DNA of 64,000 nt from a candidate division KSB1 bacterium (lineage in GTDB: Bacteria; Electryoneota; RPQS01), in the NCBI GenBank assembly GCA_016214895.1, contig JACRMR010000017.1, positions 124,001 to 188,000 of the forward strand, read 5' to 3'. The first letter of the stretch is position 1; every line of letters starts with the position of its first letter. The notes under the pieces are model-generated. The model had not been told where the DNA came from. It did no database searches and was given only the letters and a program-made list of their open reading frames with translations. The translations under genes and the position numbers were made by a program. Shown here piece after piece: positions 35,376-44,175 of this stretch.

Positions 35376-36977
35376 ATGAATACGCCTTTGCGGACGATTT
35401 TCCTACTCTCATTACTTCTGCCACTCTGCTCGATTCCACTCTCGGCCATGCCGCCGCACCCCGACCTGCTCGCGCGAATCCAGAGTGGCGAACAGCCCAT
35501 GCCGCATTACCTGCAAAACGAAGCCGCGCTACGGGCGCGCGGAATCGAAAACCCAGACCGCGTGCGAACGCTCAGCGATCTGATGGGTCCTGAGCGCGAT
35601 ACGAACCTGCCAATTCTGGCGGTGTTGGTGGACTTCAGCGATAATGAAGCCAGTGTCGCGCCATCATTCTTCGACAACCTGCTGTTCGGCGCGACAGGTT
35701 CACTGCAGGACTACTATCAGGAAGTCACCTACGGCAATCTAACGCTCATGACGTATGATTCGCCCAGTACGGTGCTTTGGGTGCGCGCACCGCAGACCTA
35801 CGCCTACTACGTGGACGGGCAACAGGGCGAAGGAACGTACCCGCACAACGTCCAGAGACTCGTCGAAGACGTGGTGGCGATCATCGATCCCGTCGTGGAC
35901 TTCTCGGTGTACGACCCGAACGGCGACGGGGACGTCGATGGATTTTTCCTCATCCATGCCGGACCCGGCGCGGAAGTGACCGGCTCCAATGACGACATCT
36001 GGTCCTTCGCCTGGACCACCGAAAACGTGCCCCTTGTGGACGGCGTTTGGGTGTACAAGTTTTCCACCGAACCCGAGTATATGCAAACTCCCGGGGACGA
36101 GACCTTCGGAGTTTACGCTCACGAAGCCGGACACGCGGTGTTCGGCCTGCCGGACTTCTATGATACGGACTACACTTCTGAAGGCCTCGGCCTCTGGACG
36201 CTGATGGCGGGGGGAAGCTGGGGCGGCAACAGCGGTGATTCGCCGGCCCATCTTGACGCCTGGAGTAAGATTCACATCGGCGTCGTTACGCCGACTAACG
36301 TCACGACGCCTGTGATCGGCGCGGCGATCCCGGCCGCTGAATCGTCTCCCACCGTGTATCGGCTGTGGACCGGCGGCGCAACCGGTGATGAGTACTTCCT
36401 GCTTGAGAACCGGCAGCAGATCGGATACGATCAATCCCTGACGGCCACGGGACTGCTCATCTATCACGTGGACGACGCCCAGACCAGCAATGACAACGAG
36501 TGGTTCCCCGGTCACACTTCGACCGGCAACTACTGGGTCGCCCTTGAGCAGGCCGACGGCTACTGGGACTTGGAAACCAACTACAACGACGGCGACGAAG
36601 GTGATCCCTACCCGGGGACTGCCAACAACCGCGACTTCAGCGACGCCTCGCTGCCGGAAAGCGGAGGCTATGACGCACAACCCTCCGGTGTCGTGGTGAC
36701 CAACATCTCCGCCTCGGGCGCGATCATGTATGCCGATCTCTCGGTCAGCGGCGCGGGTGCGCTCGCGAATCTGGTCGTGGACCGCGTCGGCGCGAACACG
36801 CGATTGTCCTGGCGCGCGCGGCTTGGCGCGGCGGAATATCGCGTGTACCGCAGCAGCACTCCCGACGTCGCGATCACGCCGGGGAACTATATCGCCACCA
36901 CCACCACCACGGAGTATCTCGATCCGCTCGGCGCGACGGTCAGTGCGTTCTATGCCGTCACCGCTGTGACTCCGTAA
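35376..36977 (+). CDS. Secreted M6-family metallopeptidase (immune inhibitor A-like)
   Basis: This protein has 533 residues from the ATG at 35376, which gives a compact signal peptide (MNTPLRTIFLLSLLLPLCSI). ATGs at 35340 or upstream are possible. The zinc site is H249-E250-x-x-H253 within VYAHEAGHAVFGLPDFYD, and D260 matches the HExxHxxGxxD-type third ligand of the M6 family. Typical upstream features are LAVLVDFSDNEASV, LQDYYQEVTYGNLTL and DGFFLIHAGPGAE. Downstream lie EYFLLENRQQIGYDQSL and GLLIYHVDD. The last 80 residues are FnIII-like (EYRVYRSSTPDVAITPGNYI ... YAVTAVTP). It is an exported protease acting outside the cell. There is no PNPFNP tail. Confidence 0.92.
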   Translation: MNTPLRTIFLLSLLLPLCSIPLSAMPPHPDLLARIQSGEQPMPHYLQNEAALRARGIENPDRVRTLSDLMGPERDTNLPILAVLVDFSDNEASVAPSFFDNLLFGATGSLQDYYQEVTYGNLTLMTYDSPSTVLWVRAPQTYAYYVDGQQGEGTYPHNVQRLVEDVVAIIDPVVDFSVYDPNGDGDVDGFFLIHAGPGAEVTGSNDDIWSFAWTTENVPLVDGVWVYKFSTEPEYMQTPGDETFGVYAHEAGHAVFGLPDFYDTDYTSEGLGLWTLMAGGSWGGNSGDSPAHLDAWSKIHIGVVTPTNVTTPVIGAAIPAAESSPTVYRLWTGGATGDEYFLLENRQQIGYDQSLTATGLLIYHVDDAQTSNDNEWFPGHTSTGNYWVALEQADGYWDLETNYNDGDEGDPYPGTANNRDFSDASLPESGGYDAQPSGVVVTNISASGAIMYADLSVSGAGALANLVVDRVGANTRLSWRARLGAAEYRVYRSSTPDVAITPGNYIATTTTTEYLDPLGATVSAFYAVTAVTP

Positions 36978-37004
36978 GTAATCGCGCGATTGCCGAAATC
37001 GATT

Positions 37005-37036
37005 AAGGGCGGGTTCGCATCGGCGACCCGCCCTTT
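37005..37036. terminator. Terminator between convergent peptidase and beta-helix genes
   Basis: AAGGGCGGGT / ACCCGCCCTT is a 10-bp perfect stem with an 11-nt loop, followed by TCTGTGTATTT. Confidence 0.75.
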
Positions 37037-37137
37037 CTGTGTATTTGCCATCCTTGCCTGCTTTCGCCCCTGCTGTGGCGCGGATAGGCCCGCCGCCGCG
37101 AGAGCAGGAGCGGACACGACCTGTGCTCAGTTTGGAA

Positions 37138-38958
37138 TCACGGCGCGGAAGCAGTCACCGCATAGTACTGGCGCCCCGCGGCGGTCACGAAGACCGCGGC
37201 GTCGGTGAACGTCGTCGTCAGGCTCGTTCCAATCTGATGGGCAAGGTCCACACTCACTTCCGGCACGACATCGCGATAGACCCGATAGCTCGTCGCTCCC
37301 GCCGCCGCCGTCCAGCGCAAGACTGCGTCAAGGCCCGCCACCCGGATCACCAGTCCGGTCGGCATACCCGGGGCCGCCGCGAGGTGATATTCGTAAACGC
37401 CCATGTCCACGAGCGGAGCCGTGCCGCCGCCGGTGTCCGGCGTGTTCGGATCATCGTACTTGCGCGCGAAACCGTCGGGATCGGTCAGCAAGAAGGCCGG
37501 CAAGATGCCGTTGTCGCCCGCGTCAATGCAGGGCGAAGTCGCCAGCAAATGCACATCGTCATCCGGCGTGCCGAAAACATTGTCGGCGCCGTTGGCATCG
37601 ACGAACTGCGGATTCGTGTCCACGCTGCCGGGCACATCCTCCGGAGCGGGCGGATCATCGTCCGGCGGCGCCAGAAACAGATTCTGGACACAGCTATACT
37701 CCGGCTTGACACCGCCGTACTGAGCCTTCCCGTACGCGCCGTTCACGTCGGAGTTGCCCCAGAGAATACAATTGCTGATCAGACCGAACTGATTGTTATA
37801 GGTCTCGTAGCCCAGATAGACGCCACCCGTATTGTGTGCGGTGTTATTCTGAAACACACAGTTCACAACCTTGCTGGTGTCCGCGAAGAACGCGCCGACG
37901 CACAGGCCGCCGCCCATCCCGCCCGCCCCCGGATAACCCGGACGCGCCCATTCGGTCACACCGTTCGCACTGAATACGGAATTGTAAACTTCGAGCCGGC
38001 CGAAACTGAACACACCGCCGCCATTGTGCGAGTGATTCCCGAGAAAGCGCGAATCGGTGATGCGGACCGGCGACGCAAAGCTGAAGACCGCGCCGCCCAG
38101 CGCGGGATAGATGCCGCTGCTGTACGGACTGTTGGTGGCGCGATTGCCCTGAAACAGACAGTCATTGATCGAAAGCAGACAGTCCATCTCGTTGTAGATC
38201 GCGCCGCCCACGCCCTCCGTAAACATGCCTTCCGCCCAGTTATTCGTGAACTCGCAGCGCTCGAAGTGCGCCACGCAAGTCCCGTAGTCCGCGAAGCCGC
38301 CGCCGCGACCCGAACTCCACGCGTAGTTGCCGACAAACTCGCACTCGTCCAGCAGCAGTGTGGCGTTGTTGCCGAACATTCCGCCGCCGTAACCGCTCAG
38401 ATTGTACTCAAAGCGGCAACGCTGCACGGTCGGATTCCCGCCGTCCACGAACAACCCGCCGCCTACGCCCTGCCAGAAATTCCCGCCGTAATAGCCGTCG
38501 CGCACGACGAAGCCCTCCAGGATCGCGGTGGAATCATTGCCGATCGCCGACACGACATGATAGGAGTTATCGCTGTGGTAATACCAGTTGCTGCTGTCAT
38601 CGCGGCTGATGTCGCCGCTCAATACTGTCGGATAGAGCTGCCAGTCGCGAGCGTCGGGATTGACTCCGGTACCCTGATAACCTCCGCGCAGCGCGACGCC
38701 GTTTTTCAAGGCAAACGTGGAGTCCCGCGCCCCGCCCGGGGGAGATGAGAAATAGCTGCCCTGCGCCACCCGAACTTCATCTCCCGCCACCGCTGCGGCC
38801 AAGGCGATCCGCAAATCAGTGAGGGCATTCGTCCAGCTCGTACCGTCGTCCGCGCCCACGGCGGAGTCGTCCACATATAGAATTGCCGCCGACCCATTCC
38901 GGGCCACCGCCGACAGCAACAAGAAAATGAAAACCGCGTTAAGTCTCAATGACTTCAT
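37138..38958 (-). CDS. Secreted right-handed beta-helix protein with FnIII-like C-terminus
   Basis: This protein has 606 residues. AGGAG precedes the ATG. The signal peptide is MKSLRLNAVFIFLLLSAVA. The opening ILYVDDSAVGADDGTSWTNA, then RVAQGSYF, is the classic start of bacterial 'choice-of-anchor / parallel beta-helix' proteins. About ten rungs follow, each with 'CxFxxNxAxxxGGGxx' (e.g. CRFEYNLSGYGGGMFGNNA, CLFQGNRATN). A calcium-like or linker segment rich in Asp/Pro follows (DTNPQFVDANGAD, SPCIDAGDNG). The last 85 residues are FnIII-like (VLRWTAAAGATSYRVYRD ... YYAVTASAP). Probably a surface carbohydrate-binding or adhesive protein; no catalytic residues could be assigned. Confidence 0.88.
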   Translation of the reverse strand: MKSLRLNAVFIFLLLSAVARNGSAAILYVDDSAVGADDGTSWTNALTDLRIALAAAVAGDEVRVAQGSYFSSPPGGARDSTFALKNGVALRGGYQGTGVNPDARDWQLYPTVLSGDISRDDSSNWYYHSDNSYHVVSAIGNDSTAILEGFVVRDGYYGGNFWQGVGGGLFVDGGNPTVQRCRFEYNLSGYGGGMFGNNATLLLDECEFVGNYAWSSGRGGGFADYGTCVAHFERCEFTNNWAEGMFTEGVGGAIYNEMDCLLSINDCLFQGNRATNSPYSSGIYPALGGAVFSFASPVRITDSRFLGNHSHNGGGVFSFGRLEVYNSVFSANGVTEWARPGYPGAGGMGGGLCVGAFFADTSKVVNCVFQNNTAHNTGGVYLGYETYNNQFGLISNCILWGNSDVNGAYGKAQYGGVKPEYSCVQNLFLAPPDDDPPAPEDVPGSVDTNPQFVDANGADNVFGTPDDDVHLLATSPCIDAGDNGILPAFLLTDPDGFARKYDDPNTPDTGGGTAPLVDMGVYEYHLAAAPGMPTGLVIRVAGLDAVLRWTAAAGATSYRVYRDVVPEVSVDLAHQIGTSLTTTFTDAAVFVTAAGRQYYAVTASAP

Positions 38959-39411
38959 CTGGTGTCTGCTCCTCCCAATTTCAAGCCCTTGTTTTTCACA
39001 CGATCACGCATAACATAATCTATCGCCCGGCAAGCCAGTTTGTCAATCCTGTGGCTCAGACGAAATGACATTCTTCGCACGTCAGCCGAGGCCGGTCTAA
39101 TGTGATAACTCTCGTCCAGTTTACAGTTATTCCTAAGCTTACATCGCACGCTGACAAAACTGTCAGGCACTTCATCGAGAGGCATCCCCCCTCTGAACCA
39201 CAACAGTAACTCGTTCAATTTTATACACTTGTTAAATATTTCACAAGGCGCACGTCGCACCCGCCGAACGGGGTGCCCGCACCCCGCCGGATTCGGAAGT
39301 CAGTAGGCGTCCCCCCCAAAAAACAAATAGCGGCACCGGTAATGGCGCCGCCCTGCTGCTCTGCTCTGAGCTCGGATTTAGAGTTTGGGATTTGGAACTT
39401 TCGAGCGTCTC
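38959..39411. other. 453-bp intergenic region with one palindrome
   Basis: At 39261-39296 stands CCGCCGAACGGGGTGCCCGC ACCCCGCCGGATTCGG, a palindrome CGGGGTGC-CC-GCACCCCG with the family flanks. The part near 39010-39240 is AT-richer and should hold the promoter of the beta-helix gene. Nothing else is seen. Confidence 0.6.
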
Positions 39412-41727
39412 CTACTCCCGCGCCACGTCAAATTCATACACCAGCTCCATCCGATACGTGCGCGGCGGCATCCGGTAGCGCTCCATCTCCTCGTAGAATT
39501 CGTTCGTCGCATTTTCGAGGATGAAGCCCAGCCGGGTGCTCTGGCGGAAACGGAACGCCAGCCGCGCATCCAACAGGGTCACATGGGACGGTGCATCGTT
39601 CTGGTAAAAGATCACCGTGTCCGTCGAGGTGACGTGGCGCATGGTCACGTTCAGCTCCAACTGCTTCCAGGCATAGTCAACCGCATAGTGCCAGCGGAAC
39701 TTCGGAACATACGTCAGCGAAGCCTGGCCGTTGATATCGGTGTCCAGATAGGTCACCGCCGCCGTGTGCCTGATCCCGTCCGGCCAGACCGTGCGCAGCG
39801 ACAACTCGCGGCCCTGAATCACCGCGCGGGCCAGGTTCTGCGTGCGGTAATGCCCCGCCGCAATCGTCTGCCAGCGAATAATGTCGCGATAGTCATAGTA
39901 GAACGCCGCGCCGTCCAGCACCGCATATTCACCGAGCTTGAGGTTGAATCCGACTTCGCCGAAATCGACGGTCTCCGGGTCGAGCTGCGGATTCGGATCG
40001 AATTCATAATCCTGACCGCCGACCTTCTTCAGGAACATCTCGGCAATCGATGGATTGCGGAACGCATGTCCCACCGAGCCGCGCAACACCAGGTTCTGAC
40101 GCACATCATAGGCGAGGCCGAACTTCGGCGACACTTGCTGCGTCGTGCGCTGACCGACCACGTGGCGATAATCATAGCGCGCACCCACCGTGGCGCGCCA
40201 CTTGCCCGGAGCCCACTCATTCTGGAAGAAACCGGCACCGGACCACGCCTGCTGCAAGCCGTACAGGTAATCCAACGGCTGGCCGTCCACCTGATCCCAA
40301 ACCGTCTCGAATCCAAACACCAGCGTGTTGTTCCAGCGCCAGAGGCGCGTGGATTGCTCCAACACGCCGAATTTCTGCGAGATCGAACGCGTCTCGAATC
40401 CTACCGGCACTTCGCCCGCGCGCGGATCGGACGTGGGGTTCAGCAGTGAACGAGTCAGATCGCGATTGTAGAACAGCCGCAGCGTATAGCTGGAATGATG
40501 ATTCTCCAGCCGCCGATAGACCAGATCATTCGCGAACGTGCGCTTGCGCTGAATATCGTTCGTGTAAATCTCCCGCACGTGCAACGGCTCCAGCGTCGTC
40601 ACCCACGGATGCGGATACTCATTTTCGCCGGCCAGAAACAGCGATGAAAACGTCAGCCCGCGCTGCGGCGAATAGTCATATTTCAGCTTGGTGAACAACA
40701 CGGTATTCTCGTAGCCGGAACTTTCACGGTACCCGTCGGAACTCCGCCGCGTCGCGCTCGCGAAATAGCCTAAGCGGCCCACCGTATTCGAGTGACTGAA
40801 CGAGAGCGAGCCAAGATTCGTCAGGCGGTCCGTGTACCGCATCCACGCCGGCGGACGCTCGTAGAAACCGCTGGTCGCGCGAATCCGGGTGAACTCGCGG
40901 AAGCCCGGCGTGCGCGTGATCAGATTCACCACACCGCCCATCGCATTGGAGCCGTAGAGCGCACTGTACGCGCCCTTGACCACTTCCACGCGATCGATAA
41001 TCTCCTCGGGATAGAGCCACCAGCTCGCGCCGTCCGTGTCGGAAATGATCGCCGGCTTGCCGTCCACCAAGAGCAGCGTGCGATTGCCCACGCCGCCACC
41101 CAGCATGTCCGACGAGCCGCGAATCGACACATTCGACACCACCGCGCCGCCCGTGCGATGCACTTCGAGACCGGGCACGGCATCGAGCACCTTGTCCAGC
41201 GAACCCGGCGAGCGCTGTGTAATCTGCTGCTGCGAGACCACTTCGACTTTCGTCGTCGAGAGCCGCGCCGTCGTCTCCCGCGCTTCCGCCGTCACCAGCA
41301 CTTCATCCGCCTGCAACAGATCCGGTTCCAGCGTCAGCTGCAGTTCGAGGGAGTCACCGCTCGCCACGGTGAGTTCGCGTTCCAGCGGCTTGTAACCAAT
41401 ACTCGAGGCGCGCAGCACCCACCGGCCGGGGCTGGGCAAATGAATGTGGAAACGTCCATGCACATCCGTCGCCGCGCCGCGCAGCGACCCTTTGATCTGC
41501 ACGCTTACTCCCAGCAGCCTGTCATGCGTTTGCGCGTCGGTGACGAGACCATAAACATGCTCCGCGGCAAACACCCGGCTCGGCACGGCACCACAGACCG
41601 CGCAGAGCAAGACCACCACCAGCAATCCGTAGCGCCGCACCGATGTGAGCTCGGTGCACGAATAGGGGGCATGCGGAGAGACATGCCTCCGCGAGCTGAA
41701 TGGGTTCATCCGACTTTTCATTCGCAT
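39412..41727 (-). CDS. TonB-dependent outer-membrane receptor
   Basis: This protein has 771 residues from the first ATG. The order is: signal region (YGLLVVVLLCAVCGAVPSRV), CarboxypepD_reg-like domain (VYGLVTDAQTHDRLLGVSVQ), plug (RSPGSLDKVLDAVPGLEVHR, VSIRGSSDMLGGG, EVVKGAYSALYGSNAMGGVV) and a 22-strand-type barrel ending in an aromatic-containing strand (YRMELVYEFDVA). A TonB box is not certain; DEVLVTAEA lies at the expected place. It imports a ligand such as a siderophore, cobalamin or oligosaccharide, which cannot be told. The 5' end is ambiguous: residues 12-22 are encoded by an intergenic-type palindrome (41666-41693), and a GTG at 41640 would give a shorter signal peptide without it. 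The lipoprotein upstream on the same strand is a likely partner. Confidence 0.88.
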   Translation of the reverse strand: MRMKSRMNPFSSRRHVSPHAPYSCTELTSVRRYGLLVVVLLCAVCGAVPSRVFAAEHVYGLVTDAQTHDRLLGVSVQIKGSLRGAATDVHGRFHIHLPSPGRWVLRASSIGYKPLERELTVASGDSLELQLTLEPDLLQADEVLVTAEARETTARLSTTKVEVVSQQQITQRSPGSLDKVLDAVPGLEVHRTGGAVVSNVSIRGSSDMLGGGVGNRTLLLVDGKPAIISDTDGASWWLYPEEIIDRVEVVKGAYSALYGSNAMGGVVNLITRTPGFREFTRIRATSGFYERPPAWMRYTDRLTNLGSLSFSHSNTVGRLGYFASATRRSSDGYRESSGYENTVLFTKLKYDYSPQRGLTFSSLFLAGENEYPHPWVTTLEPLHVREIYTNDIQRKRTFANDLVYRRLENHHSSYTLRLFYNRDLTRSLLNPTSDPRAGEVPVGFETRSISQKFGVLEQSTRLWRWNNTLVFGFETVWDQVDGQPLDYLYGLQQAWSGAGFFQNEWAPGKWRATVGARYDYRHVVGQRTTQQVSPKFGLAYDVRQNLVLRGSVGHAFRNPSIAEMFLKKVGGQDYEFDPNPQLDPETVDFGEVGFNLKLGEYAVLDGAAFYYDYRDIIRWQTIAAGHYRTQNLARAVIQGRELSLRTVWPDGIRHTAAVTYLDTDINGQASLTYVPKFRWHYAVDYAWKQLELNVTMRHVTSTDTVIFYQNDAPSHVTLLDARLAFRFRQSTRLGFILENATNEFYEEMERYRMPPRTYRMELVYEFDVARE
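41666..41693. repeat. Palindrome embedded in the 5' end of the TonB receptor frame
   Basis: Read on the minus strand, GGAGGCATG-TCTCTCC-GCATGCCCC resembles the GGCATGTG-TCTC-CACATGCC elements at 16150 and 16280. In the long reading of the receptor gene it encodes part of the N-terminus. Confidence 0.6.
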
Positions 41728-41752
41728 AAGGGCGCACGACGAGTGCGCCCTT
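41728..41752 (-). terminator. Hairpin between lipoprotein and TonB receptor genes
   Basis: AAGGGCGCAC / GTGCGCCCTT is a 10-bp perfect stem with loop GACGA. There is no T-run after it on the minus strand, so it may attenuate rather than stop transcription, or stabilise the upstream message. Confidence 0.5.
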
Positions 41753-41778
41753 TGTTGGTCATTCCGGTTAGCAATCGT

Positions 41779-42984
41779 TTACGGTTGACCGCTGATGTCA
41801 ATCCCATTCAAACCATACACGACATCGCTGATCGTCACCGGATCGGGATCCTGATCGCCGCCGTCGGGATCAAAATACGCGCCGTACAGGACATACTCGG
41901 TCGAAGAATTCTTCCAGAGCGAAACATAGTGAGCGCCCGCCGGGACGTCCGGGATGGCATACAGAGTTTCATTCGCGTCCGTGATGCGGAACACCTTCGT
42001 CGGCGGACCCTGCGGGGGAAAGGTCGGATTCAGCATGACCATGATGCCCTCGGCCGGACGCTCGCCGGTGAACGTGATCGTCCCGCTGATCCAATGCGGC
42101 GGCGGCATTACCGCGCTGAGTTCACCGATGCTGACCACCGGAGCCGAAGCTGACAACGCGACCTGATCAGGATGCGCGTCCGTCGCGCTCACTCCGTAAC
42201 AGCCGAGGTATTGGTGGTTCGGAGGCTGAACGTTGGTCCAGAGCGAGATGTAATAGCTGCCGTAGATCAGCGGAATGCTGAAGAAGGTCTCGTCAGAGGT
42301 TTCCAGCGCGTAGCGGCCGCGATATCCCGCGATGCCTTCCGGTTGCCACGCGGAGTAGGGCTGGCTCGTGATGATCATGGCCACGCCCGGCGCCGGCCAG
42401 TCGCCCGAAAGATTTACCGTGCCTTCGACGCGACCGGTATCGCTGCAACCGGCAACCGGCAAGCGGAGATTGAACCAGGTGTGCAGCTCAATCGTGTGCG
42501 TCAGATGATCCGTGTTGAACGTCACGGCGTCGGGAATCGTATCGCTGCTTCCCGGATTCGCGCCGTACATCCCGATGACCGGTTCATCGCACTCCACATT
42601 CGCGCCGCCCCCGGGTCTCCGCCAGCCCGTCACTACGGTCTCATACGTCCCCAACGTAATCCCCGTCAGACTGAAGGCGATCGTATCCGCATCGGAGGTG
42701 TTCGTCGGATCAGGATCCTGGAAATACGCGGCATCGGTACTGTAGTCCGGCGGACCGCCCGCCGATGTCGCGCACCAGTAGCAGTTGGTTCCTTCGTTAT
42801 TCCAATTGTCAAATATCGAAAGCTGGACCGCTCCCGAATCCGGCCACTCGCCATGGAAGATGACGCTGCCGGTCAGCGTACCCGTCGCCGGGGGGTTGTT
42901 GTTATTGTCGTCGTCGCTGGAGCACCCGGCAAATACAAGCAGGCCGAGCAGCAGAGCAGGTAGTAGCCGAAACAGATTTCGCAT
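41779..42984 (-). CDS. Lipoprotein with tandem beta-sandwich (carboxypeptidase-regulatory-like) repeats
   Basis: This protein has 401 residues. The signal peptide with lipobox is LLLGLLVFAGC, followed by an acidic/Asn linker SSDDDNNNNPP. Three repeats of about 115 residues follow. Each begins with 'G-x-V/I-x-F-x-G-x-W/R-P' (GTLTGSVIFHGEWPDSG, GRVEGTVNLSGDWPAPG, HWISGTITFTGERPAEG) and contains 'YYISLW / HYVSLWKN' and 'YGAYFDPDG..DPDPVTIS'. They resemble surface carbohydrate-binding beta sandwiches. Position just upstream of a TonB-dependent receptor suggests a SusD-like or other surface partner in uptake (inference; it is not a SusD homologue by sequence). Confidence 0.8.
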   Translation of the reverse strand: MRNLFRLLPALLLGLLVFAGCSSDDDNNNNPPATGTLTGSVIFHGEWPDSGAVQLSIFDNWNNEGTNCYWCATSAGGPPDYSTDAAYFQDPDPTNTSDADTIAFSLTGITLGTYETVVTGWRRPGGGANVECDEPVIGMYGANPGSSDTIPDAVTFNTDHLTHTIELHTWFNLRLPVAGCSDTGRVEGTVNLSGDWPAPGVAMIITSQPYSAWQPEGIAGYRGRYALETSDETFFSIPLIYGSYYISLWTNVQPPNHQYLGCYGVSATDAHPDQVALSASAPVVSIGELSAVMPPPHWISGTITFTGERPAEGIMVMLNPTFPPQGPPTKVFRITDANETLYAIPDVPAGAHYVSLWKNSSTEYVLYGAYFDPDGGDQDPDPVTISDVVYGLNGIDISGQP

Positions 42985-43160
42985 GTGAACTCCTCACTGA
43001 TTGATTCACGGACAAATTGAATAAAACCTTTATTAATAATTAATTAAGACGGAACAGCCGAGCGCAATCCGTCGTCTCTATTCTGCCGGGTCGTTATTGA
43101 TCGCACCCAATATAACAAAATCCGCACAATCGATTGTCACGGAAATGTAAGGGGGGCACT
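42985..43160. other. AT-rich leader of the lipoprotein gene
   Basis: ATTAATAATTAATTAAGAC at about 43032-43052 and flanking A/T runs mark the probable promoter area for the minus-strand lipoprotein/receptor pair. No defined operator is seen. Confidence 0.4.
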
Positions 43161-43600
43161 TGCTCTTGGCGGCACTTGTCTTCAAGTGCCCCATCGGGTG
43201 GTGCTTCTTGGCGGCACTTGTCTCCAAGTGCCCCCTCGGGAGAGCTGTTTCGAGTCACCGTGTTGTTCAGCAGGCCACACCTACGCTGCGAGGGGTCGGG
43301 GTAAGGGCGGCTGCGCCGCCCGTCTTCCGCTCTTCTCTGCTTGGCGGCACTTGTCTCCAAGTGCCCCAATCGGGTGGTGCTTCTTGGCGGCACTTGTCTT
43401 CAAGTGCCCCATCGGGTGGTGCTTCTTGGCGGCACTTGTCTCCAAGTGCCCCCTCGGGAGAGCTGCTTCGAGTCACCGTACTGTTCAGCCGGCCACACCT
43501 ACGCCGCGAGGGGTCGGGGTAAGGGCCGGCTGCGCCGCCCGTCTTCCGCTCTTCTCCTCTTGGCGGCACTTGTCTCCAAGTGCCCCCTCGGGGGGCTGCT
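43161..43600. repeat. Composite array of six GGCACTTG hairpins with two alternating spacers
   Basis: Perfect GGCACTTG-TCTY-CAAGTGCC hairpins start at 43171, 43213, 43346, 43389, 43431 and 43565. The start-to-start distances are 42, 133, 43, 42 and 134 bp. The short spacer is CCCCATCGGGTGGTGCTTCT plus TGGC. The long spacer, present twice and nearly identical, contains GAGTCACCGT..TTCAGC..GGCCACACCTACG and a GCGGCTGCGCCGCC stem. The frames that read through it are repeat-derived and not genes. Confidence 0.93.
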
Positions 43601-43701
43601 TCGAGTCACTGTGTCGTCACCCGCGCCCATCCCGGTCCGGGTCTTCTGTGTTCTGCAACTGCCCTATTGTTCATCACATGCGCCATTTATCAAAATTGTA
43701 C

Positions 43702-43730
43702 TTGACTTTTTGATCTGTATTTCGTATATT
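43702..43730 (+). promoter_or_regulatory. Sigma-70-like promoter upstream of rpoD
   Basis: TTGACT at 43702 and TATATT at 43725 are spaced by 17 bp in an AT-rich stretch. The next plus-strand gene is the primary sigma factor 445 bp downstream, so this may be its promoter with a long leader, or the promoter of an unseen non-coding RNA. Confidence 0.5.
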
Positions 43731-43941
43731 GTGTCCAGACCAGCCTGTCCCCTCACAACACCTCGCTTCCTTCACGCTTTCAAAGCGCTCGCCCGTGCAG
43801 CGTCACCAGAACCCGATCCGCCCCCGTTTCTGCCAACCCACAACAGGGCAAATACGCCCCTAATCCCATGCCCAGACTGCGATAACACGAGTTCGTTTGG
43901 TCAAAAATTGTTTTTGATCCTGCTCTTCTTCTTTTCTTGGT

Positions 43942-44042
43942 GGCACATGTCTCCATGTGCCCCATCGGATAGACCATTACTGCGCCCCAAGCTGAGTGAT
44001 CGAACAGGCTCTTTTCCGAAGGGGCACTTGAAGACAAGTGCC
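43942..44042. repeat. Two further hairpins, GGCACATG type and inverted GGCACTTG type
   Basis: GGCACATG-TCTC-CATGTGCC lies at 43942-43961 with the TTGGT..CCCATCGG flanks. An inverted GGCACTTG-AAGA-CAAGTGCC lies at 44023-44042. They lie between the promoter-like site and rpoD. Confidence 0.85.
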
Positions 44043-44175
44043 GCCAAGCTGGCCCGCTCAGGCTTCAAGTTTCAAATTTTAGGTTTTCGGCGACCGGGAA
44101 CCGCCAATTGACAGCCGCGTACTACTGAGTAATGGGTTATTATGTCCCTTCCACGCTACCGCACGATTCCCGCCC

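Noticed and set aside
43161-43600. CRISPR-like appearance of regularly spaced palindromes
   Set aside because: Spacers are not unique (two types reused), distances differ threefold, and no cas genes are in the window.
43160-44111. Several long plus-strand reading frames over the hairpin array
   Set aside because: They are created by the in-phase GGCACTTG repeats, have repetitive products (KCPIGWCFLAALV-like) and no Shine-Dalgarno sequence or family match.
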